64,000 bases of DNA, from the NCBI RefSeq assembly GCF_000425725.1, contig NZ_KE384440.1, positions 256,317 through 320,316 on the forward strand. The letters are read 5' to 3'. The notes under the pieces were generated by a model that was given only the letters and a program-made list of their open reading frames with translations, ran no database searches and was not told the origin of the DNA. A program made the translations under genes and the position numbers. The stretch is from Halomonas halocynthiae DSM 14573. Lineage in GTDB: Bacteria > Pseudomonadota > Gammaproteobacteria > Pseudomonadales > Halomonadaceae. This document shows, in pieces, positions 15,549 through 22,530 of this stretch (positions within the stretch are counted from its first letter, which is position 1; each line of letters opens with the position of its first letter).

Positions 15549-15663
15549 ACGCCCCAAGGGCGAGCAACCGAAGGCTCGGCGTGAAACGCTACGCCGCCAA
15601 GCCATCCAGAGCGGGCTGAGCCAACCTAGTCGCGTTCACGATCTTGAGGACAAGCAGAAATGA
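15526..15663 (+). CDS. 45-residue linking ORF between portal and protease
   Basis: A frame from GTG 15526, inside the portal C-terminus, to TGA 15661-15663, where it overlaps the protease ATG (ATGA). The product starts [15 protein letters not shown] and ends RVHDLEDKQK; it is highly charged and basic. The exact coupling at its 3' end and the absence of any other gene in the 110-base gap support it, but the start and function are uncertain. Confidence 0.45.
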   Translation: MKEHQIPERPKGEQPKARRETLRRQAIQSGLSQPSRVHDLEDKQK

Positions 15664-16313
15664 CCACCAAGCAACGCTTCGACGCGCCGTTAACCATCAA
15701 GGCCGTCAATGATGCCGGCGAGTTCGAGGGGTATGGCTCGGTATTTGGCAATCAAGACAGCTATGACGATGTGGTAATGCCCGGCGCCTTCCAGGCTAGC
15801 CTCAAACGCTGGCAAGAAAAGGGCCGAATGCCCGCCCTGTTGTGGCAACACAACATGCAAGAGCCTATCGGCGTCTATACCGAGATGAAGGAAGACGACC
15901 AGGGCCTGTATGTTAAAGGCCGCCTACTGGTTGATGATGACCCGCTGGCGCGTCGTGCCCATGGCCACATGAAGGCAGGCAGCCTAAGCGGCTTATCTAT
16001 TGGCTTCATGCTGAAAGAGTGGGAATACGACCGTGATAAGGAAGTGTTCCTGCTTAAAGAGATCGATCTTTGGGAAGTCTCGCTGGTGACGTTCCCCGCC
16101 AACGACGAAGCCCGGATCTCAAACGTTAAGAATCAGCTGGCGCGGGGCGAAATGCCCAGGCCCAGCGAGCTCGAAAAAGCCCTGCGAGAAGTAGGGCTTT
16201 CTCGTTCTCAGGCCAAGGGCTTTATGTCCTCTGGTTACAGCGCCATCCAGCCGCGTGATGCGGAGGCGGAAAACGCGCTTTCCTCCCTCAAATCCCTACT
16301 TGATAAACTGTAA
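15660..16313 (+). CDS. prohead protease, HK97 family (U35)
   Basis: 217 residues. GYGSVFGNQDSYDDVVMPGA, LLWQHNMQEPIG with the catalytic His, and GSLSGLSIGFML with the catalytic Ser are all present. It digests scaffold and the capsid delta domain during head maturation. A terminator-like hairpin lies inside its 3' end (16176-16200). Confidence 0.95.
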   Translation: MTTKQRFDAPLTIKAVNDAGEFEGYGSVFGNQDSYDDVVMPGAFQASLKRWQEKGRMPALLWQHNMQEPIGVYTEMKEDDQGLYVKGRLLVDDDPLARRAHGHMKAGSLSGLSIGFMLKEWEYDRDKEVFLLKEIDLWEVSLVTFPANDEARISNVKNQLARGEMPRPSELEKALREVGLSRSQAKGFMSSGYSAIQPRDAEAENALSSLKSLLDKL

Positions 16314-16323
16314 GGAGCCTCCC

Positions 16324-17526
16324 ATGGCTGTTGATGTTAAAGACGTTTCCCAGGTCGCTGAAGAGCTGGGCAAACGGTTCGATGAATTTAAATCCAGCAA
16401 CGATAAGCGCATTGACGCTATCGAGCAGGAAAAAACAGCGCTATCTGAAAAAACCGAAGCGCTGAACCTCAAACTGACAGAACTGGACCAACTGAAAGCG
16501 GATCTTGAAAAATCCCTAAAATCCGCCAACCGCCCTGGTCGTACGGGTGGTGAAGAAGCCAGCGAGCACAAGGCCGCCTTTGAATCCTTTGTGCGCAAGG
16601 GGCGTGAAGAAGGCCTGCGCGAACTGGAGCAAAAGGCGCTGCAGACCGGTACGGATGACGATGGCGGTTACGCGGTACCGGAAGAGCTCGACCGAAGCAT
16701 CCTGGAGCTATTGCGCGATGAATCGCCCATGCGCCAAGTATGTAACACTATTACCGTCAGCACCCCTGACTTCAAGAAGCTGGTCAACTTGGGCGGTGCG
16801 GGATCTGGCTGGGTAGGTGAAACAGCGGCGCGTCCTGAAACCAACACTCCTACGCTTGCACAGATCGCCGCGCACATGGGGGAAATCTACGCCAACCCTC
16901 AGGCAACGCAAACCAGCTTGGATGATGTCTTCTTCAATGCTGAAGCCTGGCTTCAGTCTGAAGTAGCTGTCGAGTTTGCAGAGCGGGAAGGGGCTGCGTT
17001 TTTGCTTGGAGATGGCACCAACAAGCCGAAGGGTGTCTTGAGCTACACCATGGCGGAAACGCCAGACGCCACCCGCGCCTTCGGTACCCTGCAGAACATC
17101 CTGTCAGGTACCGCAGGCGACTTTACCGGTGACGATCTGCTGAGGCTGATCTACAGCACCAAGCGTGGCTACCGTGCTGGCGCTACCTTCATGCTCAACA
17201 TGATGACGCTGTTCAAAGTGCGCACCATGAAAGACAGCGAAGGCAACTATCTGTGGCGTCCGGGCTTGCAAGAAGGCCAGCCTTCAAGCTTGCTTGGTTA
17301 CGGTGTAACCGAGAATGAAGATATGCCCACGGCCGCTGCTGATGCCCATGCGGTATCCTTCGGCAACTTCCAGCGCGGCTACACCATTGTTGATCGCATC
17401 GGTACCCGTGTTCTTCGCGACCCCTACACCAACAAGCCGTATGTCGGCTTCTACACCACCAAGCGCGTGGGCGGCATGCTTACCGATTCACAAGCTATCA
17501 AGGTGCTAACGCTCAGCGCAGCATAA
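16324..17526 (+). CDS. major capsid protein, HK97 fold
   Basis: 400 residues from ATG 16324 behind TAAGGAG; an upstream in-frame extension to 16255 overlaps the protease and is not needed. Residues 1-75 are a coiled-coil delta (scaffold) domain (LGKRFDEFKSSNDKRIDAIE). After it come DDGGYAVPEELDRSILELLR, SGWVGETAARPET, the E-loop and A-domain strands ending FYTTKRVGGMLTDSQAIKVL. The protease probably cuts between the delta domain and about residue 100. Confidence 0.95.
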   Translation: MAVDVKDVSQVAEELGKRFDEFKSSNDKRIDAIEQEKTALSEKTEALNLKLTELDQLKADLEKSLKSANRPGRTGGEEASEHKAAFESFVRKGREEGLRELEQKALQTGTDDDGGYAVPEELDRSILELLRDESPMRQVCNTITVSTPDFKKLVNLGGAGSGWVGETAARPETNTPTLAQIAAHMGEIYANPQATQTSLDDVFFNAEAWLQSEVAVEFAEREGAAFLLGDGTNKPKGVLSYTMAETPDATRAFGTLQNILSGTAGDFTGDDLLRLIYSTKRGYRAGATFMLNMMTLFKVRTMKDSEGNYLWRPGLQEGQPSSLLGYGVTENEDMPTAAADAHAVSFGNFQRGYTIVDRIGTRVLRDPYTNKPYVGFYTTKRVGGMLTDSQAIKVLTLSAA

Positions 17527-17561
17527 GAACAGCGCTGAATAGCACAAGGTGAAGTAGCCAG

Positions 17562-17589
17562 CAGGCGCTCGCCATTGAGCGCCTGTTTT
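17562..17589 (+). terminator. terminator-like hairpin after capsid gene
   Basis: CAGGCGCTC (17562-17570) pairs perfectly with GAGCGCCTG (17577-17585), then TTTTG. The next ATG is at 17609, so the hairpin sits directly before a ribosome site (AGGAG). Confidence 0.7.
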
Positions 17590-17608
17590 GTTTAGCCAGG
17601 AGAAAGAC

Positions 17609-17854
17609 ATGCCTACGATCAACGTCACAAAGCCGTTTCAGTGGTCGCCAGATGGTAAGGAAGTGAAGAGTTACGACGAAGGGCCGCATGACGTGCCCGA
17701 ACGCTGTGCTGTCGTTGCCGTCGAGCAGCTCAAAGTGGCCAAGCCGTTGAGCGATGCTGAAAAGAAAAAGCTGGATGCAGAGGCAAAAGCCGAGGCAGGC
17801 AGCACTGAAGAGCAGCCGCCAAGCCAGGCAGCTAAAACCACCACCAAGAAGTAA
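17609..17854 (+). CDS. small head-region protein
   Basis: 81 residues from ATG 17609 with ribosome site CAGGAGAAAG. The N-terminal half (INVTKPFQWSPDGKEVKSY, EGPHDVPERCAVVAVE) resembles small proteins found after capsid genes in many siphoviruses; the C-terminal half is Lys/Glu/Ala-rich and probably disordered. Possible head decoration or connector accessory; function not established. Confidence 0.6.
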   Translation: MPTINVTKPFQWSPDGKEVKSYDEGPHDVPERCAVVAVEQLKVAKPLSDAEKKKLDAEAKAEAGSTEEQPPSQAAKTTTKK

Positions 17855-17874
17855 GCAGCTAAGCGGTGCCGACA

Positions 17875-18201
17875 ATGCTAGATCTCGAAGTCGTTAAGCA
17901 GTGGTGTCGTATTGAGATCGATGAAAGTGATGATGACTCTACGTTAGAGATGCTCTCTAACGCTGCTCAGCGAATCTTTGAGCATGAAACAGGACGCAAT
18001 CTTTACGCAGCGAATGAAGCCATCCCAAAAGACCCCGTAACAGGAGCGCCGCTTGATGATCGGGCACTAGTACTAGACGACGATATTGCACTGGCCTTGA
18101 GTCTGCTGATTAGCGCTTATTACGACAATAGGGATGGCAGCTTCCAGATCCATCCGGCAATTAAGATGGCGATGAAGCCTTACCAGTTCTACAACGTGTG
18201 A
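17875..18201 (+). CDS. head-tail connector (gp6-like)
   Basis: About 108 residues from ATG 17875 (a GTG at 17866 is an alternative). LEVVKQWCRIEIDESDDDST and LEMLSNAAQRIFEHETGRNL, with IALALSLLISAYYDNRDG in the middle, match the phage gp6-like helical connector that docks below the portal. Confidence 0.85.
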   Translation: MLDLEVVKQWCRIEIDESDDDSTLEMLSNAAQRIFEHETGRNLYAANEAIPKDPVTGAPLDDRALVLDDDIALALSLLISAYYDNRDGSFQIHPAIKMAMKPYQFYNV

Positions 18202-18210
18202 GGGAATGCG

Positions 18211-18546
18211 ATGCAAGCAGGCAAACTACGCCACCGCGTCACCCTCGAATGGTGGGAAAAAGGCCAACGGACTGCTTCCGGCGCCACACCAGAAGGCTGG
18301 CAGCCCGGGAGAAAGCTATGGGCAGAGGTTGAGCAGCTACGCGGGCGAACCCTGTTCGCAGCACAGGAAGCCAACGCCGAAACCACCGCGCGCATCCGCA
18401 TGCGTTATCAGCCGGATGTTGCCGACGCCACTGGCAAAACCCTACGCCTTCGCCACGGCGCTACCGTCTACCGCCTGGAAGGTCGGCCCATTGATCTGGG
18501 GGGCAAGCGCGCCGAGCTGGAGTTGATGTGTCATGAGTGGGTTTGA
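18211..18546 (+). CDS. head closure protein
   Basis: 111 residues. MQAGKLRHRVTLE at the start, LWAEVEQLRGRTLFAAQEA in the middle and a beta-rich C-terminus match the phage head-tail joining (SPP1 gp16-like) family, which seals the portal channel and binds the tail. It overlaps the next gene by 14 bases. Confidence 0.85.
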   Translation: MQAGKLRHRVTLEWWEKGQRTASGATPEGWQPGRKLWAEVEQLRGRTLFAAQEANAETTARIRMRYQPDVADATGKTLRLRHGATVYRLEGRPIDLGGKRAELELMCHEWV

Positions 18547-18982
18547 TGTCCAGTTACAGGGTGAAGACCTTCGCCGAGTGAAAGCCCAGCTCTCGGCGCT
18601 GGAAGACAACATCAAGGAGCGCGCCATTCGTTCCGGCCTGGTCGCAGTGGCCTCCCCGATTAAGCGCACCGCCAAAAGCCTGGCACCAAAAGAAAGCGGT
18701 GACATGGCCAAGGCCGTTGGCCATCTCAATATCAACAAGCGGCAGCGCAGCCGGTTAGGTTTTAAGGCGGGCGAGGTCGGCATTCTGATCGGCACCAACC
18801 GCAAGATTCGTGGCCGCTGGCAGGGAAAGAAGGGCATGTGGCATGAATACGGTACGGAACACATGGACGCCAATCCGTTCCTTGAGCCCGCCATGTCTCA
18901 AAACCAGGGCGGCACCCAGAAGCGTTTTTATGACGGCCTCTCCAAATACCTCGACCGGCAACGCAAGAAGGGCGCCATCTAA
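18533..18982 (+). CDS. neck protein, HK97 gp10 family
   Basis: 149 residues. FDVQLQGEDLRRVKAQLSAL, VASPIKRTAKSLAPKESGDM, then MWHEYGTEHMDANPFLEPAM match the HK97-gp10-like family that links head connector and tail. The stop overlaps the next ATG (TAATG). Confidence 0.9.
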   Translation: MSGFDVQLQGEDLRRVKAQLSALEDNIKERAIRSGLVAVASPIKRTAKSLAPKESGDMAKAVGHLNINKRQRSRLGFKAGEVGILIGTNRKIRGRWQGKKGMWHEYGTEHMDANPFLEPAMSQNQGGTQKRFYDGLSKYLDRQRKKGAI

Positions 18983-19707
18983 TGATCGATAAGATTCTGA
19001 CAGCACTGAACGCCTCGGGCATTACTGCCGTGCTTAGTAGCGATGCCGACCCCAGCCGTAGTGACACGGTACCGGAGCTGGTCAACCTGGTTGACCCGGT
19101 TGTCTCCGGCAGCCTCTGGCCGCTCAATCTGCCGTCTGACGCCCCCAACACCAACGGCGTTTATTCGCTGGCCGGGCTGGCGCATATCGACGTAGACGGC
19201 TACCGCATGGGGCGCGTTGACACCTACGTACTGAGTTTACGCAGCCCAACGTTTGACCCGCTGCGCACCATGACAGACACCCTGATTGAGCGCGTATCAG
19301 ATCATACCGGCATCAATAGCTGGGACATCACCGACGCGGCCACCGATTACGAATACGACCAGCGCCAATACCGCGCCCACTTCGAAGTGCAGGCCACCAG
19401 CTTATCGATGGCAGCACCGCAGCTACCCGCTGCATTCGTGCACCCCGCCCAGGCAATGGCCGAACCCAACGCCTTGAGCACCTTTGATGTACGCCAGACG
19501 GTGATTGAGCAGGTCGCCGTGGTGCTTGTGGACGAACAGCCCGGCATCGAAATCCAGCGCCGCGCTATTCAGGCGGCGTTGCTGGGCCTGGAAACCGAAG
19601 ACGCCGTTGCGCCACTGGAATACGGCGGCGGCCAACGCGTGGCGGTATCAGGCCGCCACGTCTACTGGCGAGAGGTATACACCTACCAGCGCTTGATCCG
19701 CAGCTAA
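18982..19707 (+). CDS. tail terminator-like protein, apparently two modules
   Basis: 241 residues, longer than usual. Residues 1-145 (ILTALNASGITAVLSSDADP; MGRVDTYVLSLRSPTFDPL; YRAHFEVQATSL) look like a DUF3168/gpU-type tail terminator fold. Residues from about 150 (PAAFVHPAQAMAEPNALSTF; IEQVAVVLVDEQPG; LEYGGGQRVAVSGRHVYWRE) resemble another phage tail-terminator family. The combination suggests a fusion of two ring-forming modules at the head-proximal end of the tail. Position after gp10 fits. Confidence 0.65.
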   Translation: MIDKILTALNASGITAVLSSDADPSRSDTVPELVNLVDPVVSGSLWPLNLPSDAPNTNGVYSLAGLAHIDVDGYRMGRVDTYVLSLRSPTFDPLRTMTDTLIERVSDHTGINSWDITDAATDYEYDQRQYRAHFEVQATSLSMAAPQLPAAFVHPAQAMAEPNALSTFDVRQTVIEQVAVVLVDEQPGIEIQRRAIQAALLGLETEDAVAPLEYGGGQRVAVSGRHVYWREVYTYQRLIRS

Positions 19708-19722
19708 CCAAAAGGCATCGCC

Positions 19723-19986
19723 ATGAAATTCACGCTTAAAGTAACGCGCAGTCGGTATCACTCAGAGAGAGATGCTGAAAAGCTCAAGAAGCTCACAGAC
19801 GCTGGATTTGCTGTAAAGCCGGTGGCTAGGACGCTAGGCATGGATCGAGAAATCACATCCCGCGGCATAGAGATAGAGGTAAACACGCTAGATGATTTGA
19901 TCAATCTGAATAAGCACTGGGGGTGCGAGTTGATATTTGATGCCGATGAGAAAGAAATCACCCTGTATGACGACTACCTCGAATAG
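19723..19986 (+). CDS. small hypothetical phage protein
   Basis: 87 residues with N-terminal KFTLKVTRSRYHSERDAEKL and C-terminal ELIFDADEKEITLYDDYLE, alpha/beta and acidic at the end. Lower GC than its neighbours, suggesting later acquisition. No family recognised; it lies between tail terminator and tail tube genes. Confidence 0.55.
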   Translation: MKFTLKVTRSRYHSERDAEKLKKLTDAGFAVKPVARTLGMDREITSRGIEIEVNTLDDLINLNKHWGCELIFDADEKEITLYDDYLE

Positions 19987-20008
19987 CTAACCACCCCAAA
20001 CCCACAAC

Positions 20009-20031
20009 ACCCGCCTTGAGCGGGTTTTTTT
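20009..20031 (+). terminator. terminator-like hairpin before small tail gene
   Basis: ACCCGC (20009-20014), loop CTTGA, GCGGGT (20020-20025) and a run of seven T. The next ribosome site GGAGGAAA follows within 10 bases. Confidence 0.7.
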
Positions 20032-20050
20032 ATGCCTGGAGGAAACCCCC

Positions 20051-20239
20051 ATGGCCCGACAAGGCGGCAGTTACACCAAGCGTAACGGCAAAACAGAGCT
20101 CGTCCACCGGACGAAACCCGGCGCCGCAGCGCCCGCCGCAAAACCAGCGGCAGTACCGGCACCCCAGCCAACCCAAGCCCCGGCCACGCCGGAGAAACCC
20201 CAGAAAACCGGCAAAGTAACGGAGGCCGACAATGGCTAA
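20051..20239 (+). CDS. small Pro/Ala-rich tail-region protein
   Basis: 62 residues from ATG 20051 behind GGAGGAAA. Basic N-terminus (MARQGGSYTKRNGKTELVHR) and a Pro/Ala-rich, probably disordered rest. Its TAA overlaps the tail tube ATG by eight bases, so it is translated with it. Function unknown. Confidence 0.6.
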   Translation: MARQGGSYTKRNGKTELVHRTKPGAAAPAAKPAAVPAPQPTQAPATPEKPQKTGKVTEADNG

Positions 20240-21173
20240 GAAATGGCGTAAGCGCTATGTAGTCGCGCAGATTGAAGACGTGTATGGCGAAGCGCCGGCG
20301 GATATGTCCGCTGCCACCATTCTCGAAGTGGTGATGCTCGATGGCGGCAACCCTTACGCGGGCAACACCGTTGACCGTGAACGTATGCGCGATGGTCTCG
20401 GCTCGTTCGAACAGGTCAACACTGGCCCTTATGTCGAACGCCAGATCCGCGTACCGCTAGCAGGGCAGGGCACGGCAGGCACGGCACCGGCCTACGGCAT
20501 GTTGCTGCGGGCGTGCGGGCTTTCTGAAACCACAGACCCTACTTCGGTGACCTATCAGCCCGCCTCTGATGGTCATGAGTCGGTAACGCTGTGGTGGGTG
20601 GAAGACGGCCAGACCCAGCTTATTAAGGGCGCACGCGGCACGCTGACCATCTCCCAGGATTCCGGCGCACTGCCGTACATCGAGTGCAATTTCACCGGGC
20701 TGTATGAAAAAACCGCCAATGGTGCCGATGCCTCGCTGGCAACGCAGGCGGTACAAGCCAAGGAGTTACCGATCAACAAGCAGAACACCGTGGCCACCAT
20801 TGACGGCCATTCTGCCTGCATGTCGTCTCTCTCCATGGATCTGGGTAACCAGGTGGAGCACCGCAACCTGATCAACTGCGAATCGGTACACATCACTGAT
20901 CGCGCTGTGACCGGCTCCACCAACATCGAAGCGCCGGACATCGCCACCGAGGACTACTTCGCCAAGGTCGAAAGCCATAACGGCGTCACGCTATTGCCGA
21001 TTAGTCTGACCCACGGCGCCACGCCGGGCAACATCGTCAAAATCGATTCCCAGCGGGTGCAGCTCGCCAGCATTTCGCCAACGGACAATCAGGGCATCAT
21101 GCATTACGACCTGAGCCTGCGCTTCGTGCCCACCGATGGACAGGACGACGATTTCACCCTGACGTTCAAGTAA
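20232..21173 (+). CDS. major tail tube protein
   Basis: 313 residues, beta-rich. Opening WRKRYVVAQIEDVYGEAPAD, then RQIRVPLAGQGTAGTAPAYG, LLRACGLSE and a duplicated beta-sandwich pattern through to MHYDLSLRFVPTDGQDDDF fit the tube proteins of lambda-like siphoviruses, which polymerise around the tape measure. Location directly before the chaperone genes supports this. Confidence 0.8.
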   Translation: MAKKWRKRYVVAQIEDVYGEAPADMSAATILEVVMLDGGNPYAGNTVDRERMRDGLGSFEQVNTGPYVERQIRVPLAGQGTAGTAPAYGMLLRACGLSETTDPTSVTYQPASDGHESVTLWWVEDGQTQLIKGARGTLTISQDSGALPYIECNFTGLYEKTANGADASLATQAVQAKELPINKQNTVATIDGHSACMSSLSMDLGNQVEHRNLINCESVHITDRAVTGSTNIEAPDIATEDYFAKVESHNGVTLLPISLTHGATPGNIVKIDSQRVQLASISPTDNQGIMHYDLSLRFVPTDGQDDDFTLTFK

Positions 21174-21185
21174 TTCGCCACCCCA

Positions 21186-21208
21186 GCCCGCCTAGCGCGG
21201 GCTTTTTT
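21186..21208 (+). terminator. terminator-like hairpin after tail tube gene
   Basis: GCCCGC (21186-21191), loop CTAGC, GCGGGC (21197-21202) and six T. The next gene starts at 21232. Partial termination here would set tube protein above chaperone levels. Confidence 0.75.
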
Positions 21209-21231
21209 GTGCCCAAAAACAGGAAGCACCC

Positions 21232-21576
21232 ATGAGCTTTGTACTCAAGACCATTCCCGACATCGTTGTGCCCGTTACCGTCCAAGTGCCCGGCGAAGAC
21301 GAACCGTCCACCATCTATGCCAAGTGGCGGCTGCATCCCGTCAGCAAGACACAGGAAATGATGGACAAGCAGCGCGCTGGCGAGCTGACCGACGACGCAT
21401 TGGTAGACCAAGACCTGCTCGATATCACCGGCATCAGTGACGAGAAAGGCAACGACGTTAAATTTTCGAAAGACCTCGTGGCGCAGCTACTGGATACCGC
21501 GTACGTGCGCAAAAGCCTCATCCTCAGCTGGTTTGCCGCACAGCAGGGCCGTAGTGAGGCCGCCGCAAAAAACTAA
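21232..21576 (+). CDS. tail assembly chaperone, zero-frame product (gpG-like)
   Basis: 114 residues. SFVLKTIPDIVVPVTVQVPG opens a small beta domain, followed by helices (KTQEMMDKQRAGELTDDALV; KDLVAQLLDTAYVRKSLILS). It occupies the gpG position between tube and tape measure. The gene ends GCA AAA AAC TAA, where A_AAA_AAC is a textbook -1 slippery heptamer, so a fraction of ribosomes should continue into the next frame. Confidence 0.75.
   Translation: MSFVLKTIPDIVVPVTVQVPGEDEPSTIYAKWRLHPVSKTQEMMDKQRAGELTDDALVDQDLLDITGISDEKGNDVKFSKDLVAQLLDTAYVRKSLILSWFAAQQGRSEAAAKN
21567..21573 (+). promoter_or_regulatory. -1 ribosomal frameshift site A_AAA_AAC
   Basis: The heptamer lies directly before the TAA (21574-21576) of the chaperone gene in the correct phase. 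The -1 frame stays open from here to 21908 and encodes the DUF1799-like domain. Confidence 0.75.
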
Positions 21577-21908
21577 GCGACGCGGGCCGGTGGTGGGCGG
21601 GCGCTGGCCGCGTGGAAGATGCCCGCGAAAGCGACGCTAAGGCGCTGGGCATCGTGCATCAGCAGCCCGCCACGCCAGACGTGTGCGAAGTGTGGCAAGA
21701 GCACACCGAAGCATTAGACGTGTTTCTCGCCTGCCGCACGCAGTGGCGCATTATCGCCGGCATGAGTGGTGCGCATCACCAAGGGCTCGACTACACCGCG
21801 CTAGAAAGCGTGATGCGCATGAAGCGCGTGGAAGACCCCGACGAAACACTAGCCCAGATCCAGCACATCGAAGCTGGCGCGCTGGAAGCGCTAAATAATA
21901 TCAATTAA
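21573..21908 (+). CDS. -1 frame extension of tail chaperone (gpGT-like, DUF1799)
   Basis: Reached by -1 frameshift; the fusion from 21232 would have about 225 residues. Just after the site the frame reads LSDAGRWWAGAGRVEDARES, then VWQEHTEALDVFLACRTQWR and HHQGLDYTALESVMRM, a good match to DUF1799, which in other phages is the T part of the chaperone. A GTG at 21612 could start it independently but has no clear ribosome site. The pair keeps the tape measure soluble and brings tube protein during tail assembly. Confidence 0.7.
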   Translation, partial: LSDAGRWWAGAGRVEDARESDAKALGIVHQQPATPDVCEVWQEHTEALDVFLACRTQWRIIAGMSGAHHQGLDYTALESVMRMKRVEDPDETLAQIQHIEAGALEALNNIN

Positions 21909-21911
21909 TAC

Positions 21912-21937
21912 AGCCCTGCCAACCAGTAGGGCTTTTT
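21912..21937 (+). terminator. terminator-like hairpin after tail chaperone
   Basis: AGCCCT (21912-21917) pairs with AGGGCT (21928-21933), followed by TTTTTG. It precedes a 190-base noncoding stretch. Confidence 0.6.
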
Positions 21938-21979
21938 GTGTGCGCCTCGCACGGGCGCAATAACCCGAGAGCCTTTCAG

Positions 21980-22057
21980 AAAGAGCCCAGGTGAAGCGCC
22001 GGTAAAAAGCTGGCGAGCTTCTCTTGGGGCTGGCGTTTCTGTGCGACTGGGCTCTTT
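21980..22057 (+). ncRNA. structured 78-nt element of unknown class
   Basis: AAAGAGCCCAG (21980-21990) pairs perfectly with CTGGGCTCTTT (22047-22057). Inside, GAAGCGCCGG (21993-22002) pairs with CTGGCGTTTC (22030-22039) using two G-U pairs that exist only on the plus strand. At the tip AAGCT-GGCG-AGCTT (22007-22020) is a third helix. No T-run follows, so it is not a simple terminator. It may be a small RNA, an mRNA element or a MITE-like insertion. Confidence 0.45.
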
Positions 22058-22068
22058 ACTAAAAGGAA

Positions 22069-22082
22069 AACTGATATCAGTT
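22069..22082. promoter_or_regulatory. 14-bp perfect palindrome
   Basis: AACTGATATCAGTT is self-complementary over 14 bases and sits between the structured element and the 3' end of the reverse-oriented secreted gene. A regulator site is possible; no partner is known. Confidence 0.35.
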
Positions 22083-22095
22083 GAAGTCCGAGCGA

Positions 22096-22395
22096 TTATC
22101 GTTTGTATGTCTTTTTGCAGGCGTACTCCATGACGAACACCACTTGGGAAACGCTGCCGGGACGCTGATGAAATGTATAAGCGTCGATAGCCTTGTAGGC
22201 CGCAGATTGCATGCCCGGTCCCTCAACGCTTGCCGCCCACGCCAGTAGCGAGTCCTCTGATTCGCCTCCGCTCAGCGAGTCTCTAACCTGCATTGCCATT
22301 TCTGTTAGCGCCTGTCTGTCGCGACATTCGTCAATCGAATGTCCATAAGAGACTGCCGGCAGCAATAGCAGCGTAGCGAGGATGGTTTTTTTCAT
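22096..22395 (-). CDS. secreted moron protein, reverse orientation
   Basis: 99 residues on the minus strand within the late rightward operon. MKKTILATLLLLPAVSYG is a clear Sec signal peptide; the mature part (about 80 residues) has Cys at both ends (DECRDR and YACKKT) that could form a disulfide. No family recognised. A weak promoter may lie in 22396-22500 (TAAGAT on the minus strand). Such independently transcribed inserts (morons) are usually expressed in the lysogen and change host surface or phage resistance. Confidence 0.6.
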   Translation of the reverse strand: MKKTILATLLLLPAVSYGHSIDECRDRQALTEMAMQVRDSLSGGESEDSLLAWAASVEGPGMQSAAYKAIDAYTFHQRPGSVSQVVFVMEYACKKTYKR

Positions 22396-22483
22396 CGTGT
22401 CGCACTCGTGATCTGTGATGTATCTGTGATCTTACATGATTCGAGAAAACGACTCCCGCCATGACGTGGGATTGTTTCTTTCA

Positions 22484-22508
22484 CCCTCGCTAAACGCGGG
22501 GCTTTTTT
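22484..22508 (+). terminator. terminator-like hairpin before tape measure gene
   Basis: CCCTCG pairs with CGCGGG with one mismatch, loop CTAAA, then six T (22503-22508). The tape measure ribosome site follows at about 22521. Weaker than the other hairpins of the set. Confidence 0.45.
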
Positions 22509-22530
22509 ATGCCTGAAATTCGAGGTGGCC

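Noticed and set aside
21612..21908. Independent gene starting at GTG 21612
   Set aside because: No ribosome site; the frame is continuous with a -1 shift at A_AAA_AAC, which explains it better.
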